Assembly: GCA_009827235.1 (NCBI GenBank)
Contig: SPMW01000010.1
Span: 1-47,585 of the forward strand
DNA: 47,585 nt
From: Candidatus Campylobacter infans
Lineage (GTDB): Bacteria; Campylobacterota; Campylobacteria; Campylobacterales; Campylobacteraceae
Direction: 5' to 3'
In this document: positions 34,703 through 43,308 of the stretch, piece by piece
How positions within the stretch are numbered: the first letter of the stretch is position 1
Layout: each line of letters opens with the position of its first letter
The notes under the pieces: model-generated
Told to the model about the DNA's origin: nothing
The model's input: the letters and a program-made list of their open reading frames with translations, nothing else
The model's database searches: none
Position numbers and translations under genes: made by a program

Positions 34703-35804
34703 AATTTTATGTGCTAGCTTTAATGAATGCGCTAGTTGCGTGCTAGACGGTGATTACAGGGCGCAAAAAGAGCTAAAAATAGAGCGCACAAGGCAAATTT
34801 TAAAGCCCTTTTATGATGGGGAGATAGAGTTTTTTGCTAGCGCGCTTAGTGGATTTAGATCTAGGGCTGAGTTTCGTTTGTGGCATAATGAAAATGGGCT
34901 AAATTATGCTATGAATAAGGCAGATAAAAGGCCTGTGATAATACAAAATTGCGCCATTGTTGATGAAAAAATTGCTGATCTTATGCCAAAACTGCTTGCT
35001 AGATTAAATGAAAATTTTAAATTAAAAGAGCGCGTTTTTGGGGTGGAGTTTGTAACAAGCTGTGATGAAATTTGCATGATTTTGCTCTATCATAAGGATA
35101 TTTTAAGCATTGAAGATGAACTGAGCGAGCTTTTTAGGGCTTTAAAGATTAGCGTTGTGGCTAGAAGTCGTGGCAAAAAGCTGGTTTTTGGTAGTGAAAT
35201 TTTAAATGAAAGCTTAAAAATTGCTGGCGAAATTTTTAAATATAAGATTAGTTTTGATGGCTTTATTCAGCCAAATCGCGCTATAAATGAAAAAATGATA
35301 ACTTATGTTTGCGAAAAAATCAAAAAGCAAAAAAGGCGCGATTTTTTGGAGCTATACTGCGGGCATGGTAATTTTACCCTGCCACTAGCTAGGCATTTTA
35401 ATGCCGTGCTTGCTAGTGAAATAAATAAAACAAGCATAGCTCTTAGCAAGCAAAATGCGATATTAAATGGAGCAGAAAATATAAAATTTATAAGAATGGG
35501 CGCAGACGAGCTAATAAGCGCATTTAAGGGCAGGGAATATAAGAGATTAAAAGATATTAGGCTAAAAGATTATGATTTTTCGCATATTTTAGTAGATCCG
35601 CCAAGGGCAGGGTGTAGCCAAGATGTGCTGATGATGATGAAAGATTATGAAAATATAATTTATGTGTCTTGCTCGCAAGAGAGCCTAGCGCGTGATTTAG
35701 GGCTTTTAGAGCCTACGCATAGGATTGAAAATTTGGCCCTTTTTGATCAATTCGCACACACAAATCATATCGAAACGATCGCTGTGCTAAGCAAGCAAAA
35801 ATAA
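34695..35804 (+). CDS. trmA: tRNA (uracil-5-)-methyltransferase
   Basis: 369 residues, matching TrmA length. It makes m5U54 in the tRNA T-loop. FLELYCGHGNFTLPLA is the SAM motif, and ILVDPPRAGCSQDV precedes the catalytic Cys in IIYVSCSQESLARDL. The ending IENLALFDQFAHTNHIE is the family signature, with the general-base Glu. The start overlaps the SDR stop by 8 nt, so the two are co-translated. The N-terminal Cys-rich [4Fe-4S] site of RlmD/RumA is not present, supporting TrmA. Confidence 0.93.
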   Translation: MNKILCASFNECASCVLDGDYRAQKELKIERTRQILKPFYDGEIEFFASALSGFRSRAEFRLWHNENGLNYAMNKADKRPVIIQNCAIVDEKIADLMPKLLARLNENFKLKERVFGVEFVTSCDEICMILLYHKDILSIEDELSELFRALKISVVARSRGKKLVFGSEILNESLKIAGEIFKYKISFDGFIQPNRAINEKMITYVCEKIKKQKRRDFLELYCGHGNFTLPLARHFNAVLASEINKTSIALSKQNAILNGAENIKFIRMGADELISAFKGREYKRLKDIRLKDYDFSHILVDPPRAGCSQDVLMMMKDYENIIYVSCSQESLARDLGLLEPTHRIENLALFDQFAHTNHIETIAVLSKQK

Positions 35805-35812
35805 GGAATAAC

Positions 35813-35872
35813 TTGAATATCTTTGATAAAATTGATGAGGGTTTGTTTGGTTTGCTAACTAGCAAATTTTAA
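35813..35872 (+). pseudogene. Possible remnant of a gene after trmA
   Basis: AAGGAATAAC followed by a TTG start gives a 19-residue frame (MNIFDKIDEGLFGLLTSKF) ending in TAA. The good SD right after the trmA stop and the protein-like start suggest a truncated gene, but a chance ORF is equally possible. Confidence 0.2.
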
Positions 35873-35984
35873 TCTTCAAAGGTGAGAAATTTTAAAAAAG
35901 CCGTGAAATTTTTTAAAAATTGTGTAAATTTTAATTCAAATTTAAGATTAGGCTAATAAGGCCTTGCTCATTAGCCCAAATATT

Positions 35985-36722
35985 TTATTTACAAGAAAAA
36001 TCTACATTTGCGCCAATTTGTATTTTGATATCGCTTAGTTCTGGTGGCGTGATTTCTTCGCCTCCATCGTTTGCACTTAGCATACGAGGCGTATTAAGGC
36101 TTTGAAACTCAGCATTTGTTACATCGTTTAATGAGATGTTTTTAACCACGCAACGCTTAGAAAATTGCGTTGATAAACTGCTTTCATTTTGGTTTATTTT
36201 CTCAAAAATTAGCTCTTTTAATTTTGCTTCGTTTTGCTCTTTTGCTGTATCGCTAAATGATGGTATAATCGCACTTACATGCATTTTCACAGGGCTTTGT
36301 TTGATTATATCATTGATGCCATTTATCAGCTCGTTGTAAGCATCCATTTTACCAGCATTAAACTCGCATCTTAGTTTTGAGTTTAATCTAAGCTCTTGTT
36401 TTTGGCTGTTTTGGTTGCCAGCAAGCGATGTGTAATAGCTACCGCCCGTGCAAATATCATTTGTTTTAACAAGAGCTAAAATCGCTGAAAACGCCGTATT
36501 TATAGCTGGTTTATCGTATTCGCTTAAATCTGTGGCATAAAAGCTAGGATTAGAGCGGTAAATATCTGGCTTTGCGCTGATACTTACTTGCACATATTGG
36601 TTGATATTAAGGTCGTCATCGCTATTTTTGGTTAGTTTGATAAACTGGTCAAACAACGCCCCAAGCACAAAAACAAGCAAAACAGCAAAACCTGTCCCAA
36701 GTGAAACTAAAAAACCTTTCAT
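35985..36722 (-). CDS. Membrane-anchored SIMPL (DUF541)-like protein
   Basis: 245 residues. One N-terminal hydrophobic segment (about 5-27) serves as a signal anchor. The exported part begins VQVSISAKPDIYRSN, close to the SIMPL-domain opening (V.A.PD). It continues with an alternating strand/helix pattern, including DAYNELINGINDIIKQSP, the helix AKEQNEAKLKELIFEKIN and RCVVKNISLNDV. Three Cys after the anchor (DICTGG, LRCEF, KRCVV) plus one at the C-terminus could form disulfides in the periplasm. SIMPL proteins are of unclear, partly oxidative-stress related function. The match is by pattern, so the family is only probable. Confidence 0.55.
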   Translation of the reverse strand: MKGFLVSLGTGFAVLLVFVLGALFDQFIKLTKNSDDDLNINQYVQVSISAKPDIYRSNPSFYATDLSEYDKPAINTAFSAILALVKTNDICTGGSYYTSLAGNQNSQKQELRLNSKLRCEFNAGKMDAYNELINGINDIIKQSPVKMHVSAIIPSFSDTAKEQNEAKLKELIFEKINQNESSLSTQFSKRCVVKNISLNDVTNAEFQSLNTPRMLSANDGGEEITPPELSDIKIQIGANVDFSCK

Positions 36723-36795
36723 TTTTCATCCTTTTTTTAAAATTTTAAAGCATTTATAAGCTTAGTGCGGTTATAATCCGCTCCTTTTTTGGTGC

Positions 36796-36873
36796 GCCTG
36801 GGTAGCTCAGCTGGTTTAGAGCGCTGGTCTCATAAGCCGGAGGTCGGGAGTTCAAGTCTCCCCTCAGGCACCA
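36796..36873 (+). tRNA. tRNA with CAU anticodon (elongator Met most likely)
   Basis: The acceptor GCCTGGG pairs with CTCAGGC (one G-U), and CCA is encoded. The D arm is GCTCAGCTGG...GAGC, the anticodon stem is CTGGT/GCCGG with loop CTCATAA (CAU), and the T arm is GGGAGTTCAAGTCTCCC. The first pair G-C and the D-stem exclude the initiator form. Elongator Met and Ile2 (lysidine) both have CAU; Met is more likely but not proven. Confidence 0.9.
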
Positions 36874-37013
36874 TTAATCCTAATTTTCCGCGCTTTTTGA
36901 TTTTCACACCTATTATTTACAAGCGAAATTTTAAACTAATCTTATAAAATAAGCCCAAATTATAAAACAAGCTTTTTTAAATTACAATAAAATTTCACCC
37001 ATCATTGAGCCGT

Positions 37014-39395
37014 TTATTTAACTAGCGCGTATTTTAGCACATCAGCTATTGTGCTAACGGCGATGATTTGCATATTATCTTTAACTTCATTTGGAATTTC
37101 ATCTAAATCTGTTTCGTAGTTTTTGCGCGGGATTAGCGCGGTTTTAATCTTTGCCTTATAAGCAGCAATTAGCTTTTCTTTTAACCCGCCAATTGGCAGC
37201 ACATCGCCACTTAGCGTAATCTCGCCAGTCATTGCCACATCGTGGCGCACCTTTTGATCACTTAAAATACTTGCAATTGCCACGCTCATCGTTATACCAG
37301 CACTTGGGCCGTCTTTTGGGGTAGCACCTTCTGGGACATGAATATGCAAATCATAGCCCCTATAAACGCTAATATCCTCGCCTTTTTCATTTTTATAGAT
37401 TAAATGTTGTGGGATTTTGATTTTAGCGTTATCAATTAAGGTTTTTATCAAGCTAAATGCGATTTGTGCGCTTTCTTTCATCACATCGCCTAATTGTCCG
37501 GTTATTTCTAGCTTGCCACTGCCTTTAATGCGTATGGCTTCGATGCGTAAGACATCGCCACCTACGCTAGTCCAAGCCAAACCATTTACAATGCCGATTT
37601 TATCAACTTTTGCGGTAGGATTTATTTCATAAACTTTTTTATCTAAATACTGACTTAAATTTTTAGGCGTAATTGAAATTTCGCCTTCATTTTGTAAAAT
37701 TTTAACGGCCGCCTTGCGTAAGATATTTGCTGTTTGACGGCGTAAATTTCGCACTCCGCTTTCTCTTGTGTAATTTTCTATAAGTTCGTTTATTGCGGGC
37801 TTTGAGATGTTTATTTCATTTGGGTTTAGTCCGTGTTTTTCTAGCTCTTGGGGCAGTAAATAACGCTTGAAAATTTCAAATTTTTCTTGCGGGGTGTATG
37901 AGTTTAGGCTTATAAACTCCATTCTATCGCGAAGTGGAGCAGGGATTGGGGCTATTTCATTTGCCGTGGCGATAAAAATTACCTTAGTTAAATCTAAATT
38001 AAAATTTAAATAATAATCTCTAAATTTTGAGTTTTGCTCAGGGTCTAAAATCTCTAAAAGCACGGCTGTTGGGTCGCCTCTGTAACTTCTTGCTAATTTA
38101 TCTATTTCATCAAGGACAACGACAGGATTCATTACCTTAGCCTCAATTAAGCCTTGAACTATGCGCCCTGGCATAGCGCCGATGTAGGTTCGGCGATGTC
38201 CGCGCAATTCATTCACATCTTCTAAGCCGCCAAGAGCTACGCGCACTAATTCGCGTTTTAAAGCGCGCGCGATTGAGTTTGCAAGGCTGGTTTTGCCAAC
38301 GCCTGGAGGCCCTACAAAGCATAAAATCACGCCCCTAGCAGATTTGGCTTCAAGTTGTCTTTTAGCTAGCAATTCTCGCATAGCAAAATACTCCACAATG
38401 CGTTCTTTTGGCTTTTTAAGCCCAAAATGATCCTTGTCTAGCTGTTTTGCTACCATAGCTATGCTTAATTTTTCTTTGCTTAGCTTTTCAAATGGCACAT
38501 CAAGCGCCCAGTCTAAATAGCCTTGGGTCATACTAGCTTCTGAGCCATCAGGGTGCATTTTGCTTAAACGCTCGATTTGTTTTGAAATTTCTTTATAAGC
38601 ATCTTCGCCCATAAAGTTTTTTTTGCTCTCTAAGCGCGCTTTGTATTCGGCTAGTTCTTCATCGCGGTCGTTATTTGCGCCTAATTCTTGTTGGATTTGT
38701 TTTAATTGCTCTTTTAAAAAATATTCTTTATTTACTTTGTCGATTTTTGAATGCACTTTTGATTTGATTTCTTTTTGTAATTTGTTTGTTTCTATCTCAG
38801 CGCTGATATAATCGCTAATTTTTATCACCTTTTGTTCAAGGTCGGTTTCAATGAAAAAATTATAAGCAATATCTTTTTTTAGGCGCAAGGCTGAGCAGAT
38901 TATATCGCATACGCGCACGGCATCGTCATTATCTTCGATGGCGCGGAGTATATCATCGCTAAGAAAATGCGAGCTTTTGGTTAGGGCGTATAATTTATCT
39001 TTTAGCACATTTAATAAAGCTTCGATTTTTGGTTTTGGGGGCAAGCTTATGTTGATTTGCTCTATTGAGGCTATCATCGGTGAGCTGCTTATTGCTCTTA
39101 GGATGCGGACTTTTGACTTGCCTTGAAATAATATTTTTATCTTGCCATCTGGCATAGTGGATTTTCGCATTACTACGCCTAAAACTCCCGCATCATAGCA
39201 GCTATCAAAGCCTGAGCTCATATTGTTTTTGCTAGGTAAAACTACTATTGGCGTGTTTTGTTGCGAGGATAGTTCTAAGGCATCTAAATCGCTTTTTGAG
39301 CTTAAAAATAACGGCGTAATCATGAACGGATACAAAAAAACATCATTTTCTATAATTACAGGCAACATAGGGTCATTTTTAGATGGAAGATTCAA
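37014..39395 (-). CDS. lon: ATP-dependent protease Lon
   Basis: 793 residues. The LAN substrate domain covers about 1-200, a long coiled helix about 205-290, then the AAA+ domain with Walker A FVGPPGVGKTSLA (about 365), Walker B VVLDEIDKL and sensor FIATANEI. The peptidase domain has catalytic Ser in PKDGPSAGITM (about 695) and Lys in the LPIGGLKEKLIAAYK helix. The start is TTG at 39395 with AAAAGGAT upstream; ATG nine codons later is an alternative. It degrades damaged and regulatory proteins. It follows bamD by 25 bp, as in C. jejuni. Confidence 0.97.
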   Translation of the reverse strand: MNLPSKNDPMLPVIIENDVFLYPFMITPLFLSSKSDLDALELSSQQNTPIVVLPSKNNMSSGFDSCYDAGVLGVVMRKSTMPDGKIKILFQGKSKVRILRAISSSPMIASIEQINISLPPKPKIEALLNVLKDKLYALTKSSHFLSDDILRAIEDNDDAVRVCDIICSALRLKKDIAYNFFIETDLEQKVIKISDYISAEIETNKLQKEIKSKVHSKIDKVNKEYFLKEQLKQIQQELGANNDRDEELAEYKARLESKKNFMGEDAYKEISKQIERLSKMHPDGSEASMTQGYLDWALDVPFEKLSKEKLSIAMVAKQLDKDHFGLKKPKERIVEYFAMRELLAKRQLEAKSARGVILCFVGPPGVGKTSLANSIARALKRELVRVALGGLEDVNELRGHRRTYIGAMPGRIVQGLIEAKVMNPVVVLDEIDKLARSYRGDPTAVLLEILDPEQNSKFRDYYLNFNLDLTKVIFIATANEIAPIPAPLRDRMEFISLNSYTPQEKFEIFKRYLLPQELEKHGLNPNEINISKPAINELIENYTRESGVRNLRRQTANILRKAAVKILQNEGEISITPKNLSQYLDKKVYEINPTAKVDKIGIVNGLAWTSVGGDVLRIEAIRIKGSGKLEITGQLGDVMKESAQIAFSLIKTLIDNAKIKIPQHLIYKNEKGEDISVYRGYDLHIHVPEGATPKDGPSAGITMSVAIASILSDQKVRHDVAMTGEITLSGDVLPIGGLKEKLIAAYKAKIKTALIPRKNYETDLDEIPNEVKDNMQIIAVSTIADVLKYALVK

Positions 39396-39420
39396 AATTT
39401 ATCCTTTTTTAAAATTTATC

Positions 39421-40074
39421 TTATTCAAATGGTAACATATACCACGGCAAGTTGGGTTTTATCATATCTTTATCGTTTATATTTGTGTTTTCTAATCTAT
39501 CTTTATATACTTGTGCGCTTTCATCGCGCCCTGTTCGCTCGTAGAGTTTGGCTATTTCTTGGTCTAGGTAAAATTGTGCTAGTTTTAGCTTGGCTAAGAT
39601 GGTTTCAACTAGCGGGCGATACTGAGTATTTGGGTATTCTAATAAAAAATTTTCAATCTGGTTGATATTATCAATCATTAATTTTTGATTACGATTTGGC
39701 TTAGAAAATGAATCAAAATTTGCCTTAATCTTTAAAAATTTAGCATATTCTATTTCATCACGGTTGGCAAAGCGTTTGATGTATTCATCTAAATAAAAAT
39801 TTGCCATTAAATATTTTTCATTTTCAGCACAAGCATTAGCTAATATAAGCGTGATTTGCGGTAAGAGCTGGGAGTTTATATGCTCGCTTGTAAAGCTTAT
39901 ATAATGCTCATCTGCTGCGTCATAATTTAATTCGCGTAAATCTTTTAAAATTTGTGAAAACCACGCTTGCGGGGTTAGATTAAAAAGTGTGTTGTCTTTT
40001 TTTTGCCCAAAAGTTGAGCAAGCACTCAGCCCAAAACTAAGTAGCAAAAAGAGCAAAAACTGCCATATTTTCAT
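39421..40074 (-). CDS. bamD: Outer-membrane assembly lipoprotein BamD
   Basis: 217 residues. A lipoprotein signal peptide (MKIWQFLLFLLLSFGLSACS) has the lipobox LSAC with Cys 19. The rest is TPR-like helices (KDLRELNYDAADEHYISFTS, NFYLDEYIKRFANRDEIEYAKFL, NFLLEYPNTQYRPLVETILAKL), the fold of BamD/ComL, which joins BamA to insert beta-barrel proteins. SD GGAG lies before the ATG. It shares a transcript with lon. Confidence 0.9.
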   Translation of the reverse strand: MKIWQFLLFLLLSFGLSACSTFGQKKDNTLFNLTPQAWFSQILKDLRELNYDAADEHYISFTSEHINSQLLPQITLILANACAENEKYLMANFYLDEYIKRFANRDEIEYAKFLKIKANFDSFSKPNRNQKLMIDNINQIENFLLEYPNTQYRPLVETILAKLKLAQFYLDQEIAKLYERTGRDESAQVYKDRLENTNINDKDMIKPNLPWYMLPFE

Positions 40075-40236
40075 CGCTTAGCTCCAAAATTTGTAAAAAT
40101 GGCGCGCATTTTAGCCAAAAATGCTTGAAAAATACATAAAGATTTATTTTTTGCTTTGAAATTTTAAAAGCTTAGTTTAAGGGCAATTTATTTTAAAATT
40201 TGCTAGCATTTTGCCTATTTTTTCAAAGGATACGCA

Positions 40237-41394
40237 ATGCTTATGAATAATTATGCTAGGGTTGATTTAGGCTTTAAAAAAGGTCATGGTGCCACGCTTA
40301 TAGCTGATGATGGCAGGGATTTTATAGATTTTGGCTCAGGGATTGGGGTTTGTAGCTTAGGACACGCGCCAAAGGGACTTGCGCGCATTATCTCAAAGCA
40401 AGCAAACACGCTAATTCATAGCTCAAATCTTTATAAAATTGCGCCACAAAATGAGCTTGGGGAGCGTATTTGCGAGCTTTTAGGCTCTAAATATTATGTG
40501 TTTTTTGCAAACTCAGGGGCTGAGGCAAATGAATGCGCTATAAAATTAGCCAGAAAATACGGCGCGCCAAAAGGCAAAAATGAAATTATTTCGCTAGCAA
40601 ATTCCTTTCATGGCCGCACAATAGCCACGCTTAAACTAACAGGCCAAGAAAAATTTCATCCAAGCCATTTTGAGCCTTTTCCTGATGGGTTTAGTTATTA
40701 TGATAGTATAGATGAGATTATTAAAAATGCTAGCGAGCGCACGGCTGGCGTGATAATAGAGCTGGTTCAAGGCGAAGGCGGGATACACGCATTAGAGCTA
40801 AAAGAAGTAGCAAAATTAGCAAAATTTTGTAAAGAAAATGATATTTTATTAATTACTGATGAGGTTCAATGTGGCGTGTATAGAACGGGCGAGTTTGTAG
40901 CTAGCAAGCTTTATGGCATTAGCCCTGATATAATCACCTTTGCTAAGGGTTTGGGCGCAGGCGTGCCAATTGGGGCGTGTGCTAGTAAATATGATATTTT
41001 TAGCCCGGGCGATCACGGTAGCACTTTTGGGGGTAATTTTTTAGCAACTAGTGCTGGCAATTACACTTTAAGCGAGCTTTTGCGCCTTAAAAAAAGCGGA
41101 CAAATAGATAAGATGATTGAAAATTTTACAAAAGAGCTTGATAAACTAGCCAAAAAATACAAAACACTAATCAAAGCGCGCACCGGACTTGGCGCGATGT
41201 GCGGGCTTGAATTACATAAAAGCGAGCATTTGAGTTTGCTTTTTGAAGCTGCTTTAAATAACGGCGTGCTTGTGCTAAAATCAGGCAAGGCCACGCTTAG
41301 ATTTTTGCCACCATTAAACATAAGCAAAGATGAGATGAAAAAGGGCTTTAAAAGGCTAAATAAGGCATTTAAAGAAGTTTTAAAGAGTTTATAG
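40237..41394 (+). CDS. argD: Acetylornithine aminotransferase
   Basis: 385 residues, a PLP-dependent class III aminotransferase. It makes N-acetylornithine in arginine synthesis and may also serve in lysine synthesis as succinyl-DAP aminotransferase. Motifs: FFANSGAEANECAIKLARKY, NSFHGRTIATLKLTG, LLITDEVQCGVYRTGEF and ITFAKGLGAGVPIGAC with the Schiff-base Lys. SD AAAGGAT precedes the ATG at 40237; a second ATG two codons later is possible. The length and the N-terminus (VDLGFKKGHGATLIADDG) are normal for Campylobacter ArgD. Confidence 0.94.
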   Translation: MLMNNYARVDLGFKKGHGATLIADDGRDFIDFGSGIGVCSLGHAPKGLARIISKQANTLIHSSNLYKIAPQNELGERICELLGSKYYVFFANSGAEANECAIKLARKYGAPKGKNEIISLANSFHGRTIATLKLTGQEKFHPSHFEPFPDGFSYYDSIDEIIKNASERTAGVIIELVQGEGGIHALELKEVAKLAKFCKENDILLITDEVQCGVYRTGEFVASKLYGISPDIITFAKGLGAGVPIGACASKYDIFSPGDHGSTFGGNFLATSAGNYTLSELLRLKKSGQIDKMIENFTKELDKLAKKYKTLIKARTGLGAMCGLELHKSEHLSLLFEAALNNGVLVLKSGKATLRFLPPLNISKDEMKKGFKRLNKAFKEVLKSL

Positions 41395-41571
41395 ATTTAA
41401 AATTTTAAATTTTAAAACTTGCTAAAAGCTTTTGGGCATTAAAATTTCAAGTTTAAAATTTGCGCTAGAAATTAAAACCAAGCTGAGTTTTTTAAACAGC
41501 TAGCAAATAAATTAAAATTTTAAATATAAAATTTGCGCTAGAAATTAAGTATAAATAAATTAAGGATTCAA

Positions 41572-42465
41572 ATGCTAATTAAAGACATTCACAATTTTTC
41601 CCAAATCCGCTATAACGCAAGGGCTTATTTGGCTTATTTATTTGAGCGAAATATTCCAAATAAATTGCCGGGCGTGAGTTTAAATGCGATAAAATCAGGG
41701 TTTGACAAAATCGCACATGAGATTGAAAAATTTGATGCCTTTTATATTTTGGGTGCCGATGGCGTTCAAATTGGTGATAATATCAGCCTAGATAAAGCAA
41801 AAATCACCGGCAATGGCGCAAACCGCGCAAATAAGGCGTATTATTACCGCGCCGTGCGTGAGAGGCGTTGCGTGCTGAGCGATCCATATCCTAGTAGCCT
41901 TACAGGCGAGCTTTGCACTACGGCGAGCGAACCAATTTACGATGAAAATGGTGAATTAAAATTTGTAGTTTGTATGGATATTTCGCTTAAAGATATCTTA
42001 AAAATGATTTCACCAAGTATGCTAGCGCATATTTTTGAAAACTTTACACGCGTGATATATTCGTTATTTGCGCTAGGTCTTTTTGGCGTGGTGAGCGTGC
42101 TTTTTTATTTTGGCATTACAAGTTTGGTTATAGAAAATCTTAGCGAAATTGATATTTCCAAAATGTTTGAAAGCACGATTATTTTAACGCTTGCGCTTGC
42201 TATTTTTGATTTGGTTAGAGCCATTGTGGATGAAGAGGTGCTAGGGCGTGAGAAAAAACGCCAAAATGGCGTAGCGCGCACGATGGTGCGGTTTTTAGGC
42301 TCGATTATTATCGCGCTCGCTATTGAGGCCTTAATGCTTGTGTTTAAGTTTGCCATAACTAGCCCAAATGATATACTTTATGCCGTTTATTTAATAGCTG
42401 GCGTGGCGGTGCTTATAAGCTCGCTAGGCTTTTATTTATTTGCAAGCAAAAAAGCCCAAGATTAG
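41572..42465 (+). CDS. Membrane protein with a PDC/Cache-like sensor domain
   Basis: 297 residues. The N-terminal half (1-150) has the look of a PAS/PDC ligand sensor (FDAFYILGADGVQIGDNIS, KAYYYRAVRERRCVLSDPYPS, EPIYDENGELKFVVCMDISL). A helix pair at about 165-190, then ones near 205-220, 240-262 and 270-290 make a four-helix membrane part. There is no kinase, cyclase or methyl-accepting domain, so the output is unknown. The sensor segment has no leading membrane span and may be cytoplasmic. The upstream spacer carries a 21-nt direct repeat (41455-41475 and 41528-41548) that may be regulatory. Confidence 0.7.
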   Translation: MLIKDIHNFSQIRYNARAYLAYLFERNIPNKLPGVSLNAIKSGFDKIAHEIEKFDAFYILGADGVQIGDNISLDKAKITGNGANRANKAYYYRAVRERRCVLSDPYPSSLTGELCTTASEPIYDENGELKFVVCMDISLKDILKMISPSMLAHIFENFTRVIYSLFALGLFGVVSVLFYFGITSLVIENLSEIDISKMFESTIILTLALAIFDLVRAIVDEEVLGREKKRQNGVARTMVRFLGSIIIALAIEALMLVFKFAITSPNDILYAVYLIAGVAVLISSLGFYLFASKKAQD

Positions 42466-42717
42466 TTTTAAGCTCAAAAATACGGCTTAATTGCTATTAA
42501 CCCAGCAACTTCGCGCGCTAATTAGCGCGTGCGCGCGGCTTTATTTAAAATTATGCCAAAAGCTAGATAATAGCCATAAATTAATCATTTGCCTTGATTT
42601 TTAAAATTTGTTTAGAAAATTATATAAATTTTAAAATTTATCCCAAAAATCTTTTAATTTTTTATAAAATGCTAGGAATTTGCTGGGTGTTTAAACGCGG
42701 TGTTTAAACGCTAAATT

Positions 42718-43200
42718 TTATAAAATTTTGCCTTTATTGTAAGTTTTTTCTAATTCTAATAAAAATTTTTTTCTTTGTAAGCCTTGTGCGTAGCCACCAA
42801 ATGAGCTTTTAGCCAGCACTCTATGGCAAGGAATGATGATTGCAAGAGGGTTTTTATTTAGCGCGTTGCCACAAGCTCTTTGTGCGCGCAAATACCCAGC
42901 ATTTTGGCTTAGCGCGCTATAAGTCGTGCTTTGGCCGTATTTTACTTTAAGCAAGGCTTGATATATCGCCATCACAAAGGCGCTAGCATTTAAAATTTCA
43001 AACTCACATTTAAAAAATTTTAACTTGCCATTAAAATATAAATCAAGTTCTTTTAATGCCATCAAAGTATTACTATCACAGCTTTTGCTAGCTTTTAGCA
43101 TAGAACATTCTAGCTCATCGATAAATCTAAGTTCATTTAGCTTGCCAAAACTGCTTTTAAGTATGATTTTACCGATAGGGCTTTGATAAATTGCTTGCAT
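42718..43200 (-). CDS. ogt: Methylated-DNA--protein-cysteine methyltransferase
   Basis: 160 residues. It repairs O6-alkylguanine by suicidal transfer to Cys. The active-site IIIPCHRVLAKSSFGGYAQGLQRKKFLLELE (in parts PCHRV and SSFGGYAQG) and the DNA-binding helix GYLRAQRACGNALNKNPLA are complete. SD AAGGAT precedes the ATG. It is divergent from acnB as in C. jejuni. Confidence 0.95.
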   Translation of the reverse strand: MQAIYQSPIGKIILKSSFGKLNELRFIDELECSMLKASKSCDSNTLMALKELDLYFNGKLKFFKCEFEILNASAFVMAIYQALLKVKYGQSTTYSALSQNAGYLRAQRACGNALNKNPLAIIIPCHRVLAKSSFGGYAQGLQRKKFLLELEKTYNKGKIL

Positions 43201-43308
43201 TTTAATCCTTAAAAAAAAGTTAAAATAAAATTTTAGCTAAATATTTTTTGTTTTTGTTATAAAAACTTTGCTAAAATCCGCCAAAAATTTTTACACAAAG
43301 GATAAAAA

